From the NCBI RefSeq assembly GCF_004768785.1, contig NZ_SRMQ01000001.1, forward strand, positions 1 to 64,000: a DNA stretch of 64,000 nt, read 5' to 3'. The notes under the pieces were generated by a model, which saw nothing but the letters and a program-made list of their open reading frames with translations, was not told the DNA's origin and did no database searches. Position 1 is the first letter of the stretch, and each line of letters starts with the position of its first letter. This document shows, in pieces, positions 6,234 to 15,134 of this stretch. The stretch is from Caproiciproducens galactitolivorans. GTDB taxonomy: Bacteria > Bacillota > Clostridia > Oscillospirales > Acutalibacteraceae. The position numbers and the translations under genes were made by a program.

Positions 6234-8918
6234 ATGGCAGAATTAAGACCGAAGATTGTAAAGCTTGCGAAAATGGTGGGCGGCATTGCAGGGGCGATGA
6301 ATAAGATAGACGAAAACACCCCCGAATATTATTCACTCAATGCTGTGGTAACGGATGACATGGCTGATGTGGCGCTGGCAATCGGGCTGCGTAAGCCGCG
6401 TACGTTCGAGTATGTCGTTGAAAAATGCGGCAAGTCCCGCGAAGAGACACAGAAGCTGCTGGATAAACTGGCGGAAACCGGTGTTTGTAAGGTTTGGACG
6501 GAGAAGGACGGCAAGGACCGTTACTTTGTGAATATTTTCGCGCCCGGCATGCTTGAGATGATGGTAAATAACCGCGAGCAGCTCGCAGCTCATCCGGAAA
6601 TCGGCAAGGCGTTTGAGGAATACACCCGCAGGCGGCTCGCGCCGATGGCACCGCTCTTTCCGGAAGGACTTGCCATGATGCGCGTAATCCCCGTTGAAAG
6701 CGCAATCAAGGACATTCCCGATACGGAGCCGTGGGAACACCTTTCCTATTACCTTGACAAATATGATACATATAGTGTTTCGGACTGCTCTTGCCGGCAG
6801 TCCCGCCGGGTGCTGAACGAAGGTTGCGGTCATCTCGAAAAAGAAATCTGCATCCAGATGGGGACCGGCGCGGAGTATTATATTCGTACCGGGCGCGGGC
6901 GGCAGGTCAGCCGTAAAGAAGTCGAAGAAATCCTCAAATTTGCCGAGGACAACGGTTTGATGCACGAGATGCCTCATACGGACGGACTCGGCGAATCTGC
7001 GGCAATCTGCAACTGCTGCGGCTGCGCCTGCTTTTCCATGCGCTTAGCAACGCTCTTTAATACGCCGGATGGGATCCGCTCCAACTTCACCGCCGTATCC
7101 GACCCGGAAAAGTGCGTTGCCTGCGGCCAGTGCGTGGAAAACTGTCCCACCAATGCGCTCCGGCTAGGGCAGCGTTTATGTGCGAAAAATCCCGCGCCTG
7201 AACATAAGGTTCATACGGCGCGGAACCATGTCTGGCGCGAAACGAACTGGAACAAGGACTACCGCGAAAACCGCAAGGATGTTGCGGAGGAGGGAACAGC
7301 TCCCTGTAAAACAGCCTGCCCTGCCCATATTGCCGTTCAGGGATATATTAAGCTGGCGGCGCAGGGCCGTTATAGAGAAGCCCTGGAACTGATCAAGAAA
7401 GAAAATCCTTTCCCGGCTGTTTGCGGCCGTATCTGCCCGCACGCTTGTGAAAGCGAATGCACCCGTGGCAACATAGATGAGCCGATCGCCATCGATGAAA
7501 TCAAGAAGTTCATTGCGGATAAGGAGCTTGAGAGCTCCTCGCGTTACATACCGCCCATGCGCTATCATCTGGGCAATAAAGTTGCAATTGTAGGCGCCGG
7601 CCCGGCGGGCCTTTCCTGCGCCTATTACCTTGCAATTGACGGTTACCGCGTTACCGTCTTTGAAAAGCAGGAAAAACTGGGCGGTATGCTCGCACTAGGA
7701 ATCCCCTCTTTCCGTCTGGAAAAAGATGTGCTGAACGCGGAGATCAGCGTTTTGCGTGACATGGGTGTAGAGTTTAAAACGGGCGTCGAGGTCGGCCGCG
7801 ACATCACGCTTGACGAGCTTCGACGCGAAGGCTACGAAGCGTTTTACCTCGCCATCGGCGCGCAGGGAGGAAGAAAGCTCGGTGTTGAGGGCGAAGACGC
7901 ACAGGGCGTGATTTCCGGCGTCGATTTCCTGCGCGAAGTCAACCTTGGGCACGAAGCAAAGCTTTCGGGCAAGGTTGTGGTCATCGGCGGCGGCAACGTG
8001 GCGGTTGACGTGGCGCGCACCGCTGTGCGCGAAGGGGCGGACTCCGTGTCCATGTACTGCTTGGAAAGCCGCGAGGAAATGCCCGCGCTTGACGACGAAA
8101 AAGAGGAAGCGGAACGTGACGGCGTTGTGTTTCACAATAGCTGGGGGCCGAAACGTATCCTTACAAAAGACGGGAAAGTAACCGGTGTGGAATTCAAGCG
8201 CTGTGTTTCTGTTTTTGACAAAGATCACCGTTTTGCCCCGCAGTACGACGAAAAAGACACAATTACTGTCGAGGCGGATACGGTGCTACTTTCCATCGGC
8301 CAGTCCATTCAGTGGGGCGGCCTGTTGGAAGGCAGCAAGGTGAAGCTTGGAAGGGGAAACACCGCGCAGGCGGACGGCCTTACCTTCCAGACGGACGAAC
8401 CGGATATTTTTGTGGGCGGAGATTGCTACACGGGGCCGAAATTCGCGATTCACGCGATTGCGGCCGGAAAAGAGGGCGCGATTTCCATTCACCGCTTTGT
8501 GCAGCCCGGGCAGACGCTGACGCTTGGGCGTGACAGGAAAGAGTACCATGCCTTTGATAAATCGAATATTGACCTGTCGAATATCAGCTATGACATGACG
8601 CCGCGCCAGCGTGCCGGACATTCCCCTGTAAAAAAAGATAAATTTGCAGATGACAGGCTGACCTTTACAGAGGAACAGCTGAAAAAGGAAACGGAGCGCT
8701 GCCTTGGCTGCGGCGCGGTGCAGGTGGATAGCTATATGTGCGTTGGATGCGGCATGTGCACGACAAAATGCAAATTCGACGCCATCCACCTTGAAAAAAC
8801 CCGCCATACCGTGCCCGGCTTTTACGAAAAGCTGCCCGTTAAAATTGCGGGCAACGCCATTCGCCGCAGCGGAAAAATCGTTGCCACAGCGGTAAAGGAA
8901 AGGCTCGGAAAGGACTGA
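6234..8918 (+). CDS. Multidomain Fe-S/FAD oxidoreductase (NfnB/GltD-like core)
   Basis: This 894-residue cytosolic protein probably moves electrons between NAD(P)H, FAD and ferredoxin-type clusters. Domains in order: a winged-helix-like N-terminus (about 30-110); a cysteine-rich part (about 180-310) with DCSC, ICNCCGCAC and a ferredoxin motif CVACGQCVENCP; a GltD/dihydropyrimidine-dehydrogenase-type Fe-S domain (about 355-425, CKTACPAHI, CGRICPHACESEC); an FAD Rossmann motif (VAIVGAGPAGLSC, about 448); an NAD(P) Rossmann motif (VVVIGGGNVAVDVAR, about 580); and a final ferredoxin pair (CLGCGAV, CVGCGMCTTKC). It sits between hypB and hypA, 4 nt before hypA, which ties it to nickel maturation or redox supply. 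The substrate is not evident. GGAGG lies 8 nt before ATG. Confidence 0.85.
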   Translation: MAELRPKIVKLAKMVGGIAGAMNKIDENTPEYYSLNAVVTDDMADVALAIGLRKPRTFEYVVEKCGKSREETQKLLDKLAETGVCKVWTEKDGKDRYFVNIFAPGMLEMMVNNREQLAAHPEIGKAFEEYTRRRLAPMAPLFPEGLAMMRVIPVESAIKDIPDTEPWEHLSYYLDKYDTYSVSDCSCRQSRRVLNEGCGHLEKEICIQMGTGAEYYIRTGRGRQVSRKEVEEILKFAEDNGLMHEMPHTDGLGESAAICNCCGCACFSMRLATLFNTPDGIRSNFTAVSDPEKCVACGQCVENCPTNALRLGQRLCAKNPAPEHKVHTARNHVWRETNWNKDYRENRKDVAEEGTAPCKTACPAHIAVQGYIKLAAQGRYREALELIKKENPFPAVCGRICPHACESECTRGNIDEPIAIDEIKKFIADKELESSSRYIPPMRYHLGNKVAIVGAGPAGLSCAYYLAIDGYRVTVFEKQEKLGGMLALGIPSFRLEKDVLNAEISVLRDMGVEFKTGVEVGRDITLDELRREGYEAFYLAIGAQGGRKLGVEGEDAQGVISGVDFLREVNLGHEAKLSGKVVVIGGGNVAVDVARTAVREGADSVSMYCLESREEMPALDDEKEEAERDGVVFHNSWGPKRILTKDGKVTGVEFKRCVSVFDKDHRFAPQYDEKDTITVEADTVLLSIGQSIQWGGLLEGSKVKLGRGNTAQADGLTFQTDEPDIFVGGDCYTGPKFAIHAIAAGKEGAISIHRFVQPGQTLTLGRDRKEYHAFDKSNIDLSNISYDMTPRQRAGHSPVKKDKFADDRLTFTEEQLKKETERCLGCGAVQVDSYMCVGCGMCTTKCKFDAIHLEKTRHTVPGFYEKLPVKIAGNAIRRSGKIVATAVKERLGKD

Positions 8919-8922
8919 TTTC

Positions 8923-9264
8923 ATGCATGAACTCGGGATCATCAGTGCGCTTGTCCATACTGTGGAGGGAATTGTGCGGGAAGAAGGGCTGACCGAAGTC
9001 GAAAAGATCGTGATCGAGGTCGGAGAGCTTTCCGGTATTGTCCCTAGCTATTTGGAGCAGTGCTATCCCGCCGCCGTTTACAAAACCTTTATGGAGAATA
9101 CGAAACTGGAGCTTGTTGTTGTGCCGGGCATTGTTAAATGCCGCGGGTGCGGACGGATTTTCAACGCCGCGGCGAATGATCTGCAATGCCCCGGATGCGG
9201 CGGCCAGGATCTGGAGATTCTTGAGGGCAATGACATGATCGTCAGAGAAATCGTCTGCCGCTAA
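8923..9264 (+). CDS. hypA: HypA-like nickel metallochaperone
   Basis: This 113-residue protein begins MHEL, the absolutely conserved HypA start whose His2 binds nickel. It carries the structural zinc site as two CxxC pairs (CRGCG and CPGCG, about 74-96). HypA works with HypB to load nickel into hydrogenase or urease. Its length is normal for the family. It lies 4 nt after the oxidoreductase gene in the same operon as hypB. The pair is split by the flavoprotein and lacks hypC, hypD, hypE and hypF in this window. Confidence 0.92.
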   Translation: MHELGIISALVHTVEGIVREEGLTEVEKIVIEVGELSGIVPSYLEQCYPAAVYKTFMENTKLELVVVPGIVKCRGCGRIFNAAANDLQCPGCGGQDLEILEGNDMIVREIVCR

Positions 9265-9305
9265 AAACAGATGGTATATTTTATTTTATAAAGGAGGAGT
9301 TTGCT

Positions 9306-10358
9306 ATGTTTGTGTTTTATGAAGGTGTTCCGACCATATTGGTGCTTTTAGTCTGGCTTTGTGTTTTCGTAAGCCTCTTTGCGCTCAATGAGGTGACCCG
9401 CCGATACAAATGGGTCGGTTTCAGTTTCTTTGTGATACTGCCAATTGTGCTTACGGTAATGTGGCTGACAGTTTTCCGCGACAGCGCATATATGGACTGG
9501 TTCCATCTGGCGAAAGTCTATTCCGCAACGGCCGGCAGCATCGGTTTCTGGTGTATCCGCCATGTGAAAGGGCTTTCTCAAAACAAGGCTGCCCTTTGCT
9601 TCCCTCCGCTCATTCTCGCGATCAATATCTGCGAAGCGGTAACGCGCGACTTTCAGGTCGGCCGTTACACTACCCCTGTTGTTGAATATGCCAACAATCA
9701 GATTCAGTATTACATCGGCGGTTCATGGAACTATATGAACGGAATCGCCGGAATTCTGAATATCATTACCATTACCGGCTGGTTTGGAATCTGCATCCGT
9801 CAGGAGACTGAAAAAGATAAGAGCCGCGATATGCTTTGGCCCGATATGCTCTGGTTCTGGATTATCGCCTATGACGTATGGAACTTTGCCTATACGTACA
9901 ACTGCCTGCCGACACATGCATGGTACTGCGGCTTTGCGTTGCTTCTTGCGCCGACGCTTTGCGCATTCACAGTCGGAAAAGGCGCATGGCTCCAACATCG
10001 CGCGCAGACGCTGGCCCTTTGGTGTATGTTTGCCCAGACCTTCCCTTCTTTCCAGGACGCCAGCAAGTGGATGGTGCAGTCTACTGCAAGCCATGACATC
10101 GCGCAGGCCGCTATGCAAGAGGGGCTCCTTGCGGCGGACGGCTACACAATGCAGGCGGCGCCCGGCATCTACACGGTTGCTTCAGCTTCGCCGGACACGA
10201 CGGCACTCTTTATCTGGAGCCTGATGGCGTTGCTCATCAATGTGGCGGTCTTTGTTTACATGATAGCCCATGTAATCAAGACAAAACGCAATCCGTATAC
10301 CTCGGAGCTTTACACAGACCTTACGGCATACAGCAATATTAAAGACCTTGCCGCTTAA
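9306..10358 (+). CDS. Polytopic membrane protein of unknown function (DUF5692-like)
   Basis: This 350-residue integral membrane protein has about eight or nine hydrophobic segments, starting with an N-terminal one (TILVLLVWLCVFVSLFAL). Conserved-looking Trp, His and Asn residues sit in and between helices (WFWIIAYDVWNFAYTYN). I associate it with the uncharacterised DUF5692 proteins from memory, which I could not check. It follows hypA by 41 nt with a strong AAAGGAGGAG site and precedes an operon-end hairpin, so it belongs to the hypB-oxidoreductase-hypA unit. A role in metal uptake or in membrane redox chemistry are both possible. Confidence 0.75.
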   Translation: MFVFYEGVPTILVLLVWLCVFVSLFALNEVTRRYKWVGFSFFVILPIVLTVMWLTVFRDSAYMDWFHLAKVYSATAGSIGFWCIRHVKGLSQNKAALCFPPLILAINICEAVTRDFQVGRYTTPVVEYANNQIQYYIGGSWNYMNGIAGILNIITITGWFGICIRQETEKDKSRDMLWPDMLWFWIIAYDVWNFAYTYNCLPTHAWYCGFALLLAPTLCAFTVGKGAWLQHRAQTLALWCMFAQTFPSFQDASKWMVQSTASHDIAQAAMQEGLLAADGYTMQAAPGIYTVASASPDTTALFIWSLMALLINVAVFVYMIAHVIKTKRNPYTSELYTDLTAYSNIKDLAA

Positions 10359-10374
10359 ATGCTAACCGTAAAAA

Positions 10375-10408
10375 GCGCGGGAAGTCCGGATTTCCGGGCT
10401 TCCCGCGC
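10375..10408 (+). terminator. Hairpin at the end of the hypB-hypA operon
   Basis: GCGCGGGAAG and CTTCCCGCGC form a perfect 10-bp stem. There is no T-run, so it may stabilise the 3' end or terminate weakly. Confidence 0.5.
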
Positions 10409-10435
10409 TGCAATGAAAACCGGGAGAATTTTGGA

Positions 10436-10464
10436 TTGACATTGCTGCCTCTTGATGATAGAGT
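10436..10464 (+). promoter_or_regulatory. Promoter of the MBL-fold hydrolase gene
   Basis: TTGACA (10436-10441), a 17-nt spacer, TAGAGT (10459-10464). Its position argues for the downstream start at 10515 and against an upstream in-frame ATG at 10452, which would lie in the promoter. Confidence 0.5.
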
Positions 10465-10514
10465 TAATTTCAATGGAATTTTGTTGTGGAAATCATTTGG
10501 AGGGTAAAGGTTAT

Positions 10515-11237
10515 ATGCTTAAAAAGCTGACAGAAAGGATATACTTTCTTCCGGGGGAAAAAAGGACGGACAGGCCTTATTTGTATTATATAAACGGGGA
10601 TACGATGAGTCTGGCGGTTGATGCGGGAAATTCAAAATGGCATGTGGAAAAATTCTATCATGAATTAAAGGAGCATGGTTTTCGGAAACCGGCGTATACC
10701 GTTCTTACACATTGGCATTGGGACCATACGTTTGGAATGCATGCAGTCACCGGGAAAACAATCGCATCTGTTTTAACAAACCAAAAGCTCAGGGAAGTCC
10801 AAAATTGGGAATGGACGGAACAGAAAATGCGGGAGCGGGAAGAACGCGGCGAAGACATTGCTTTTTGTAATCAATGTATTTTGTGCGAATATGAAAATCT
10901 GGGGGACATCACCGTTATTCCGGCGGACATTGAATTAAAAGAAAAAGTGGAGATTAACCTCGGGGGGATACATTGCGTGCTGGAACCGCATGATTCCACA
11001 CATTCCAGGGATTCGCTCTTTCTTTATATCCCGGAAGAAAAAGTTCTTGTTGTCGGCGATTCGGACTGTGAGGATTATTATGGCGACGGCAAGTATGACC
11101 GGGATCGATTACTGGATTTGATCGCCTATATTAAATCATTCGATTTTACAACCTATTTAATCGGACATGATGTGCCCCGGAGCCGGAAAGAAGCGATGGA
11201 CTTTTTGCATTCACAGCTTGAAATGGTGTCGGTATAG
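10515..11237 (+). CDS. MBL-fold metallo-hydrolase
   Basis: This 240-residue protein has the metallo-beta-lactamase fold signature HxHxDH (THWHWDH, about 81-86). Further ligand candidates are H in HDSTHSRDS, D in VVGDSDCEDY and H in LIGHD. It probably hydrolyses a thioester, lactone or phosphodiester with a two-metal centre. The substrate cannot be told from sequence. A short cysteine pair (CNQCILC) sits in the middle. It stands alone between the hyp operon and the ileS leader. Start ATG 10515 follows GGAGGGTAAAGG. Confidence 0.85.
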   Translation: MLKKLTERIYFLPGEKRTDRPYLYYINGDTMSLAVDAGNSKWHVEKFYHELKEHGFRKPAYTVLTHWHWDHTFGMHAVTGKTIASVLTNQKLREVQNWEWTEQKMREREERGEDIAFCNQCILCEYENLGDITVIPADIELKEKVEINLGGIHCVLEPHDSTHSRDSLFLYIPEEKVLVVGDSDCEDYYGDGKYDRDRLLDLIAYIKSFDFTTYLIGHDVPRSRKEAMDFLHSQLEMVSV

Positions 11238-11286
11238 AACGGGCGCATCCGGAAAGACCAGCATATGCGCGAAAAGAAGATGATAG

Positions 11287-11314
11287 TTGACAATTTCCTA
11301 TTCTATGCTATTAT
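11287..11314 (+). promoter_or_regulatory. Promoter of the ileS T-box transcript
   Basis: TTGACA (11287-11292), a 16-nt spacer and TATTAT (11309-11314) lie just upstream of the leader RNA. Confidence 0.6.
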
Positions 11315-11329
11315 AAATAATGACAAAAG

Positions 11330-11578
11330 AATAGATGGAAAAACATTGACAGAGACAGTAGGCTTTCATTAAAAATCACAGCGAACCGGGGGGAGTGCAA
11401 GCCCGGCATGAGTAGATGAATTCGGAAAATCCCTCTGGAGTTGCAAGCTGAAAGGCACAGCCGAGTAAGTGAAGCCGGCTTTCCGCCGTTATCGGGAAAA
11501 CATATGGTGGTATGTAAATAGGTGGTATAACAAAGTTTCGTCTTTGTCCTGTGAATACGGGGCAAAGACTTTTTTCTT
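11330..11578 (+). ncRNA. T-box leader (isoleucine, tRNA-sensing) of ileS
   Basis: The roughly 250-nt leader holds a structured Stem I region (AGAGACAGTAG and the paired GGGGGGAGTGC/GCCCGG segment), a diverged T-box sequence (AATAGGTGGTATAAC, 11516-11530) and a terminator. The TGGT in the T-box would pair with the 3' end of a tRNA with discriminator A, as tRNA-Ile has. The terminator stem is GTCTTTG (11540-11546) with CAAAGAC (11563-11569), followed by T6. Uncharged tRNA-Ile should allow read-through into ileS. I did not fix the specifier codon. Confidence 0.8.
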
Positions 11579-11629
11579 TTTTAGGCAGCAAAGAATGCCA
11601 AACCAATACGAAGGATCGGAGATTGCAGT

Positions 11630-14600
11630 ATGTACAAAAAAGTATCAACAGACTTGAATTTTGTTGAACGCGAAAAAGCGGTAGAAGCCTTTTGGGAAGA
11701 GCATCATATTTTTGAAAAAAGCCTTTCCCTGCGGAAGGACGGTAAGTCCTATATCTTTTTCGAAGGCCCGCCGACGGCCAATGGAAAGCCGCATATCGGC
11801 CATGTTTTAACCCGCGTGATTAAGGACCTTATCCCGCGCTACCGCACCATGAAGGGGTATGAAGTGCCGCGCAAGGCTGGCTGGGATACCCATGGCCTTC
11901 CGGTGGAGCTGGAGGTTGAAAAGCTTCTGCATATAAACGGCAAGGAACAGATTGAGCAGTACGGGCTGGAGCCGTTTATCAAACAGTGCAAAGAGAGCGT
12001 GTGGAAATATAAGGGTATGTGGGAGGATTTTTCCCGCACCGTTGGTTATTGGGTCGATATGGACCATCCGTATGTTACGTACGATAATGATTATATTGAG
12101 TCGGAGTGGTGGGCGCTTAAGCAGATTTGGGAAAAGGGCCTGCTCTATAAAGGCTTTAAAATCGTGCCGTACTGCCCGCGCTGCGGAACGCCCCTTTCCA
12201 GCCATGAGGTAGCGCAGGGCTATAAAAACGTAAAGGAAAAATCTGCGATTGCAAAATTTAAGGTGAAAGACGAGGATGCGTATATCCTTGCCTGGACGAC
12301 CACGCCGTGGACGCTGCCTTCTAATGTGGCGCTCTGCGTCAATCCCGATGAGGCGTATGTGAAGGTAAGCTGCAACGGGGAAACCTATTATTTGGCGAAG
12401 GAGCTCGCACCCACCGTCCTTGGCGAAGAATTTACCGTATTGGAAACCTATACGGGAAAAGAACTGGAGTACAAGGAATACGAGCCGCTTTATCGCTTTG
12501 TGAATCCGGATAAAAAGTGCTGGTATGTCACCTGTGACCGTTACGTAACCTTGACGGACGGTACCGGCGTGGTTCATATTGCGCCCGCCTTTGGTGAGGA
12601 CGACGCAAACGTCGGCAGAATTTATGATCTACCGTTTGTGCAGCTTGTGGACGGCAGGGGGCAGATGACGGAAGAAACCCTTTGGCCCGGCGTTTTCTGC
12701 AAGGACGCTGACCCGAAAGTTTTAAAGGATCTGAAAGAGCGGGGCCTTTTATTCTCCGCTCCAGCTTTTGAGCATAGCTACCCGTTCTGTTGGCGATGCG
12801 ACACGCCCCTCATTTACTATGCCAGAGAATCATGGTTTATTAAAATGACAGCGGTCAAAGAGGATTTGATCCGCAATAACCATACGGTAAACTGGATTCC
12901 GGAAAGCATCGGCAAGGGTCGTTTTGGCGATTGGCTGGAGAATGTGCAGGATTGGGGCATCAGCCGCAACCGCTACTGGGGTACGCCGCTGAATATCTGG
13001 GAATGCTCCTGCGGGCACCGTCATGCTGTCGGCAGCATTGAGGAACTGAAGGAAATGTCCACGAACTGCCCGGAAGACATTGAGCTCCACCGTCCGTATA
13101 TTGACGCGGTTACCATTACCTGCCCGAAATGCGGCAAGCCGATGAAACGTGTTCCGGAGGTAATCGACTGTTGGTTTGATTCCGGCTCCATGCCGTTTGC
13201 GCAGCATCACTATCCGTTTGAAAATAAGGAATTGTTCCACCAGCAGTTTCCCGCGGATTTCATCTCCGAAGCGGTGGACCAGACAAGAGGCTGGTTCTAT
13301 TCCCTTATGGCGATTTCCACGCTTCTGTTTAATAAGGCTCCGTTTAAAAATGTCATCGTGCTGGGGCATGTGCAGGATGAGAACGGGCAGAAAATGTCCA
13401 AGTCCAAAGGGAACGCGGTTGATCCGTTCGACGCGCTGAAAACCTATGGCGCGGATTCGATTCGGTGGTATTTTTACAGTAATTCCGCTCCATGGCTTCC
13501 GAACCGGTTCTACGCGAAGGCGGTGACGGAGGGACAGCGCAAATTCCTGTCCACCCTGTGGAACACCTATGCGTTCTGGGTTTTGTATGCCGATATCGAC
13601 AAGTTCGACGCAACCAAGTACAAGCTGAACCTGGAGAAGCTGACCGTAATGGATAAATGGCTTCTCTCGAAGCTCAATACGCTGGTTCTGGATGTCGACC
13701 GCTACCTTGGGAATTATCAGATTCCGGAAACGGCTAGAGCTTTGCAGAGCTTTGTGGAAGAAATGAGCAACTGGTATGTACGCAGAAACAGGGAACGCTT
13801 TTGGGTGCAGGAAATGACGGAAGATAAAATCAACGCCTATCTTACCCTGTACAAGGCGCTGGTTACGGTTGCCAAAGTCGCGGCGCCAATGATTCCATTT
13901 ATGTGCGAGGATATTTATCAGAATTTGGTGCGCACGGTGGATCCCGATGCACCGGAGAGCGTCCACCTCTGCGATTATCCGGTTGCCGACGAAAGCCTTA
14001 TCGATAAAAAGCTAGAAGAGGACATGGAAGAGGCCGTGCAGGTGGTAACCCTTGGCCGTACGGCCAGAAACGCGGCCAGTCTCAAGAACCGCCAGCCGCT
14101 TGCAAACCTGTATATCTGCGCAGCGCATGATGTTGGCCCGCTTTACCATGAAATTATCCGGGAAGAGCTGAATATTAAGAAAGTGCATTTTGAAGAAGAC
14201 GCTTCCCGTTTTACCGCATACCTTTTTAAACCCCAACTTCGGACTTTGGGACAGAAATACGGGAAAAAGGTTAATGCGATCCGCACCGCCCTGCTGGAGC
14301 TGGACGGCAGCAAAGCGAAGAAAGAGCTTGACGCCAACGGCTATTTGGCCCTGCAGATTGAAGGGGAAGAAATCCGCCTGAGTCCGGATGACTTACTCAT
14401 TGAAACGGCCAAGAAGGAAGGCTTTGAATCCGCGTCCGACAATGGAATCACCGTTGTGCTGGATACGGTGCTGACGGATGAATTGGTGGAAGAAGGCTTT
14501 GTGCGCGAAATCATCAGCAAAATTCAGTCCATGCGCAAGGAAGCGAAATTCAATCTGACCGACCATATCATCGTCTATGCAACCGGAAGCCAAAAAGTGG

Positions 14601-14752
14601 CGGATGTTATGGCGAAAAACCGGGAAGCGATTCAGCACGATGTCTTGGCGGATGAAATCCGCCTGAATGAAATGGACGGTTTCCGCATGGAGTGGAATAT
14701 CAACGGCGAGGAAGCTGTTTTCGGGGTAAAAAATAAAAATGAAGTGCTTTGA
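11630..14752 (+). CDS. ileS: Isoleucyl-tRNA synthetase, type 2-like
   Basis: This 1040-residue class I synthetase charges tRNA-Ile. It has the HIGH signature in GPPTANGKPHIGHVL (about 46-60), GWDTHGLPVE, an editing domain (CP1, about 200-400, with WTTTPWTLPSN), KMSKS (about 590) and the anticodon-binding C-terminus. The N-terminus (FVEREKAVEAFWEEHHIF) and the FEGPPTANG form are typical of the eukaryote-like IleRS2 group, which is generally less sensitive to mupirocin. Length and motifs are complete. Expression is under the T-box leader immediately upstream. Confidence 0.95.
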   Translation: MYKKVSTDLNFVEREKAVEAFWEEHHIFEKSLSLRKDGKSYIFFEGPPTANGKPHIGHVLTRVIKDLIPRYRTMKGYEVPRKAGWDTHGLPVELEVEKLLHINGKEQIEQYGLEPFIKQCKESVWKYKGMWEDFSRTVGYWVDMDHPYVTYDNDYIESEWWALKQIWEKGLLYKGFKIVPYCPRCGTPLSSHEVAQGYKNVKEKSAIAKFKVKDEDAYILAWTTTPWTLPSNVALCVNPDEAYVKVSCNGETYYLAKELAPTVLGEEFTVLETYTGKELEYKEYEPLYRFVNPDKKCWYVTCDRYVTLTDGTGVVHIAPAFGEDDANVGRIYDLPFVQLVDGRGQMTEETLWPGVFCKDADPKVLKDLKERGLLFSAPAFEHSYPFCWRCDTPLIYYARESWFIKMTAVKEDLIRNNHTVNWIPESIGKGRFGDWLENVQDWGISRNRYWGTPLNIWECSCGHRHAVGSIEELKEMSTNCPEDIELHRPYIDAVTITCPKCGKPMKRVPEVIDCWFDSGSMPFAQHHYPFENKELFHQQFPADFISEAVDQTRGWFYSLMAISTLLFNKAPFKNVIVLGHVQDENGQKMSKSKGNAVDPFDALKTYGADSIRWYFYSNSAPWLPNRFYAKAVTEGQRKFLSTLWNTYAFWVLYADIDKFDATKYKLNLEKLTVMDKWLLSKLNTLVLDVDRYLGNYQIPETARALQSFVEEMSNWYVRRNRERFWVQEMTEDKINAYLTLYKALVTVAKVAAPMIPFMCEDIYQNLVRTVDPDAPESVHLCDYPVADESLIDKKLEEDMEEAVQVVTLGRTARNAASLKNRQPLANLYICAAHDVGPLYHEIIREELNIKKVHFEEDASRFTAYLFKPQLRTLGQKYGKKVNAIRTALLELDGSKAKKELDANGYLALQIEGEEIRLSPDDLLIETAKKEGFESASDNGITVVLDTVLTDELVEEGFVREIISKIQSMRKEAKFNLTDHIIVYATGSQKVADVMAKNREAIQHDVLADEIRLNEMDGFRMEWNINGEEAVFGVKNKNEVL

Positions 14753-14860
14753 TTTTGAAAGCTGCGGTTTTCTTTTCGGCCCCATTCCACCTCTTGCTTT
14801 TTGAAGATTTAACCCGCACAATATAGTGATTTATTTCATGCTGTCAGCCTGCTGGTAGGA

Positions 14861-14904
14861 ACCGCCCTTTCCGGATTTTACCCGGAGGGGCGGTCAGCTT
14901 TTTA
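14861..14904 (+). terminator. Terminator of ileS
   Basis: ACCGCCC...TCCGG pairs with CCGGAGGGGCGGT around an ATTTTA loop, followed by CAGCTTTTTA. It lies about 110 nt after the ileS stop. Confidence 0.65.
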
Positions 14905-14946
14905 TGGAGAGAATTGTGTGTAGGCTATAGATTTATTTCAATAACA

Positions 14947-14985
14947 AAGCCCCCGTCAGGATGGTATCTGACGGGGGCTTGTGTT
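14947..14985 (+). terminator. Strong hairpin in the ileS-MFS intergenic region
   Basis: AAGCCCCCGTCAG and CTGACGGGGGCTT form a perfect 13-bp stem with an 8-nt loop, then TGTGTTTTCC. The rest of the 382-nt gap (14753-15134) shows no gene. Confidence 0.7.
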
Positions 14986-15134
14986 TTCCCACTTGGAAAA
15001 AATATCAAATTCTTCCCTTGCTGGCACACTATTATTATAGATATTTTTCTTGTTATTATACGTATCTTTTTTTTGCGGACAGCAGAGAATTTTAGGAAAA
15101 TAGGATCCGTTCATTTTTTATGGTTCTTTTTTCT

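Noticed and set aside
5642-6336. Long minus-strand frames opposite hypB
   Set aside because: Shadows of a clear P-loop GTPase gene. They lack ribosome sites and recognisable motifs.
12830-13966. 378-codon minus-strand frame inside ileS
   Set aside because: Antisense to conserved synthetase sequence including KMSKS. No ribosome site or domain was seen.
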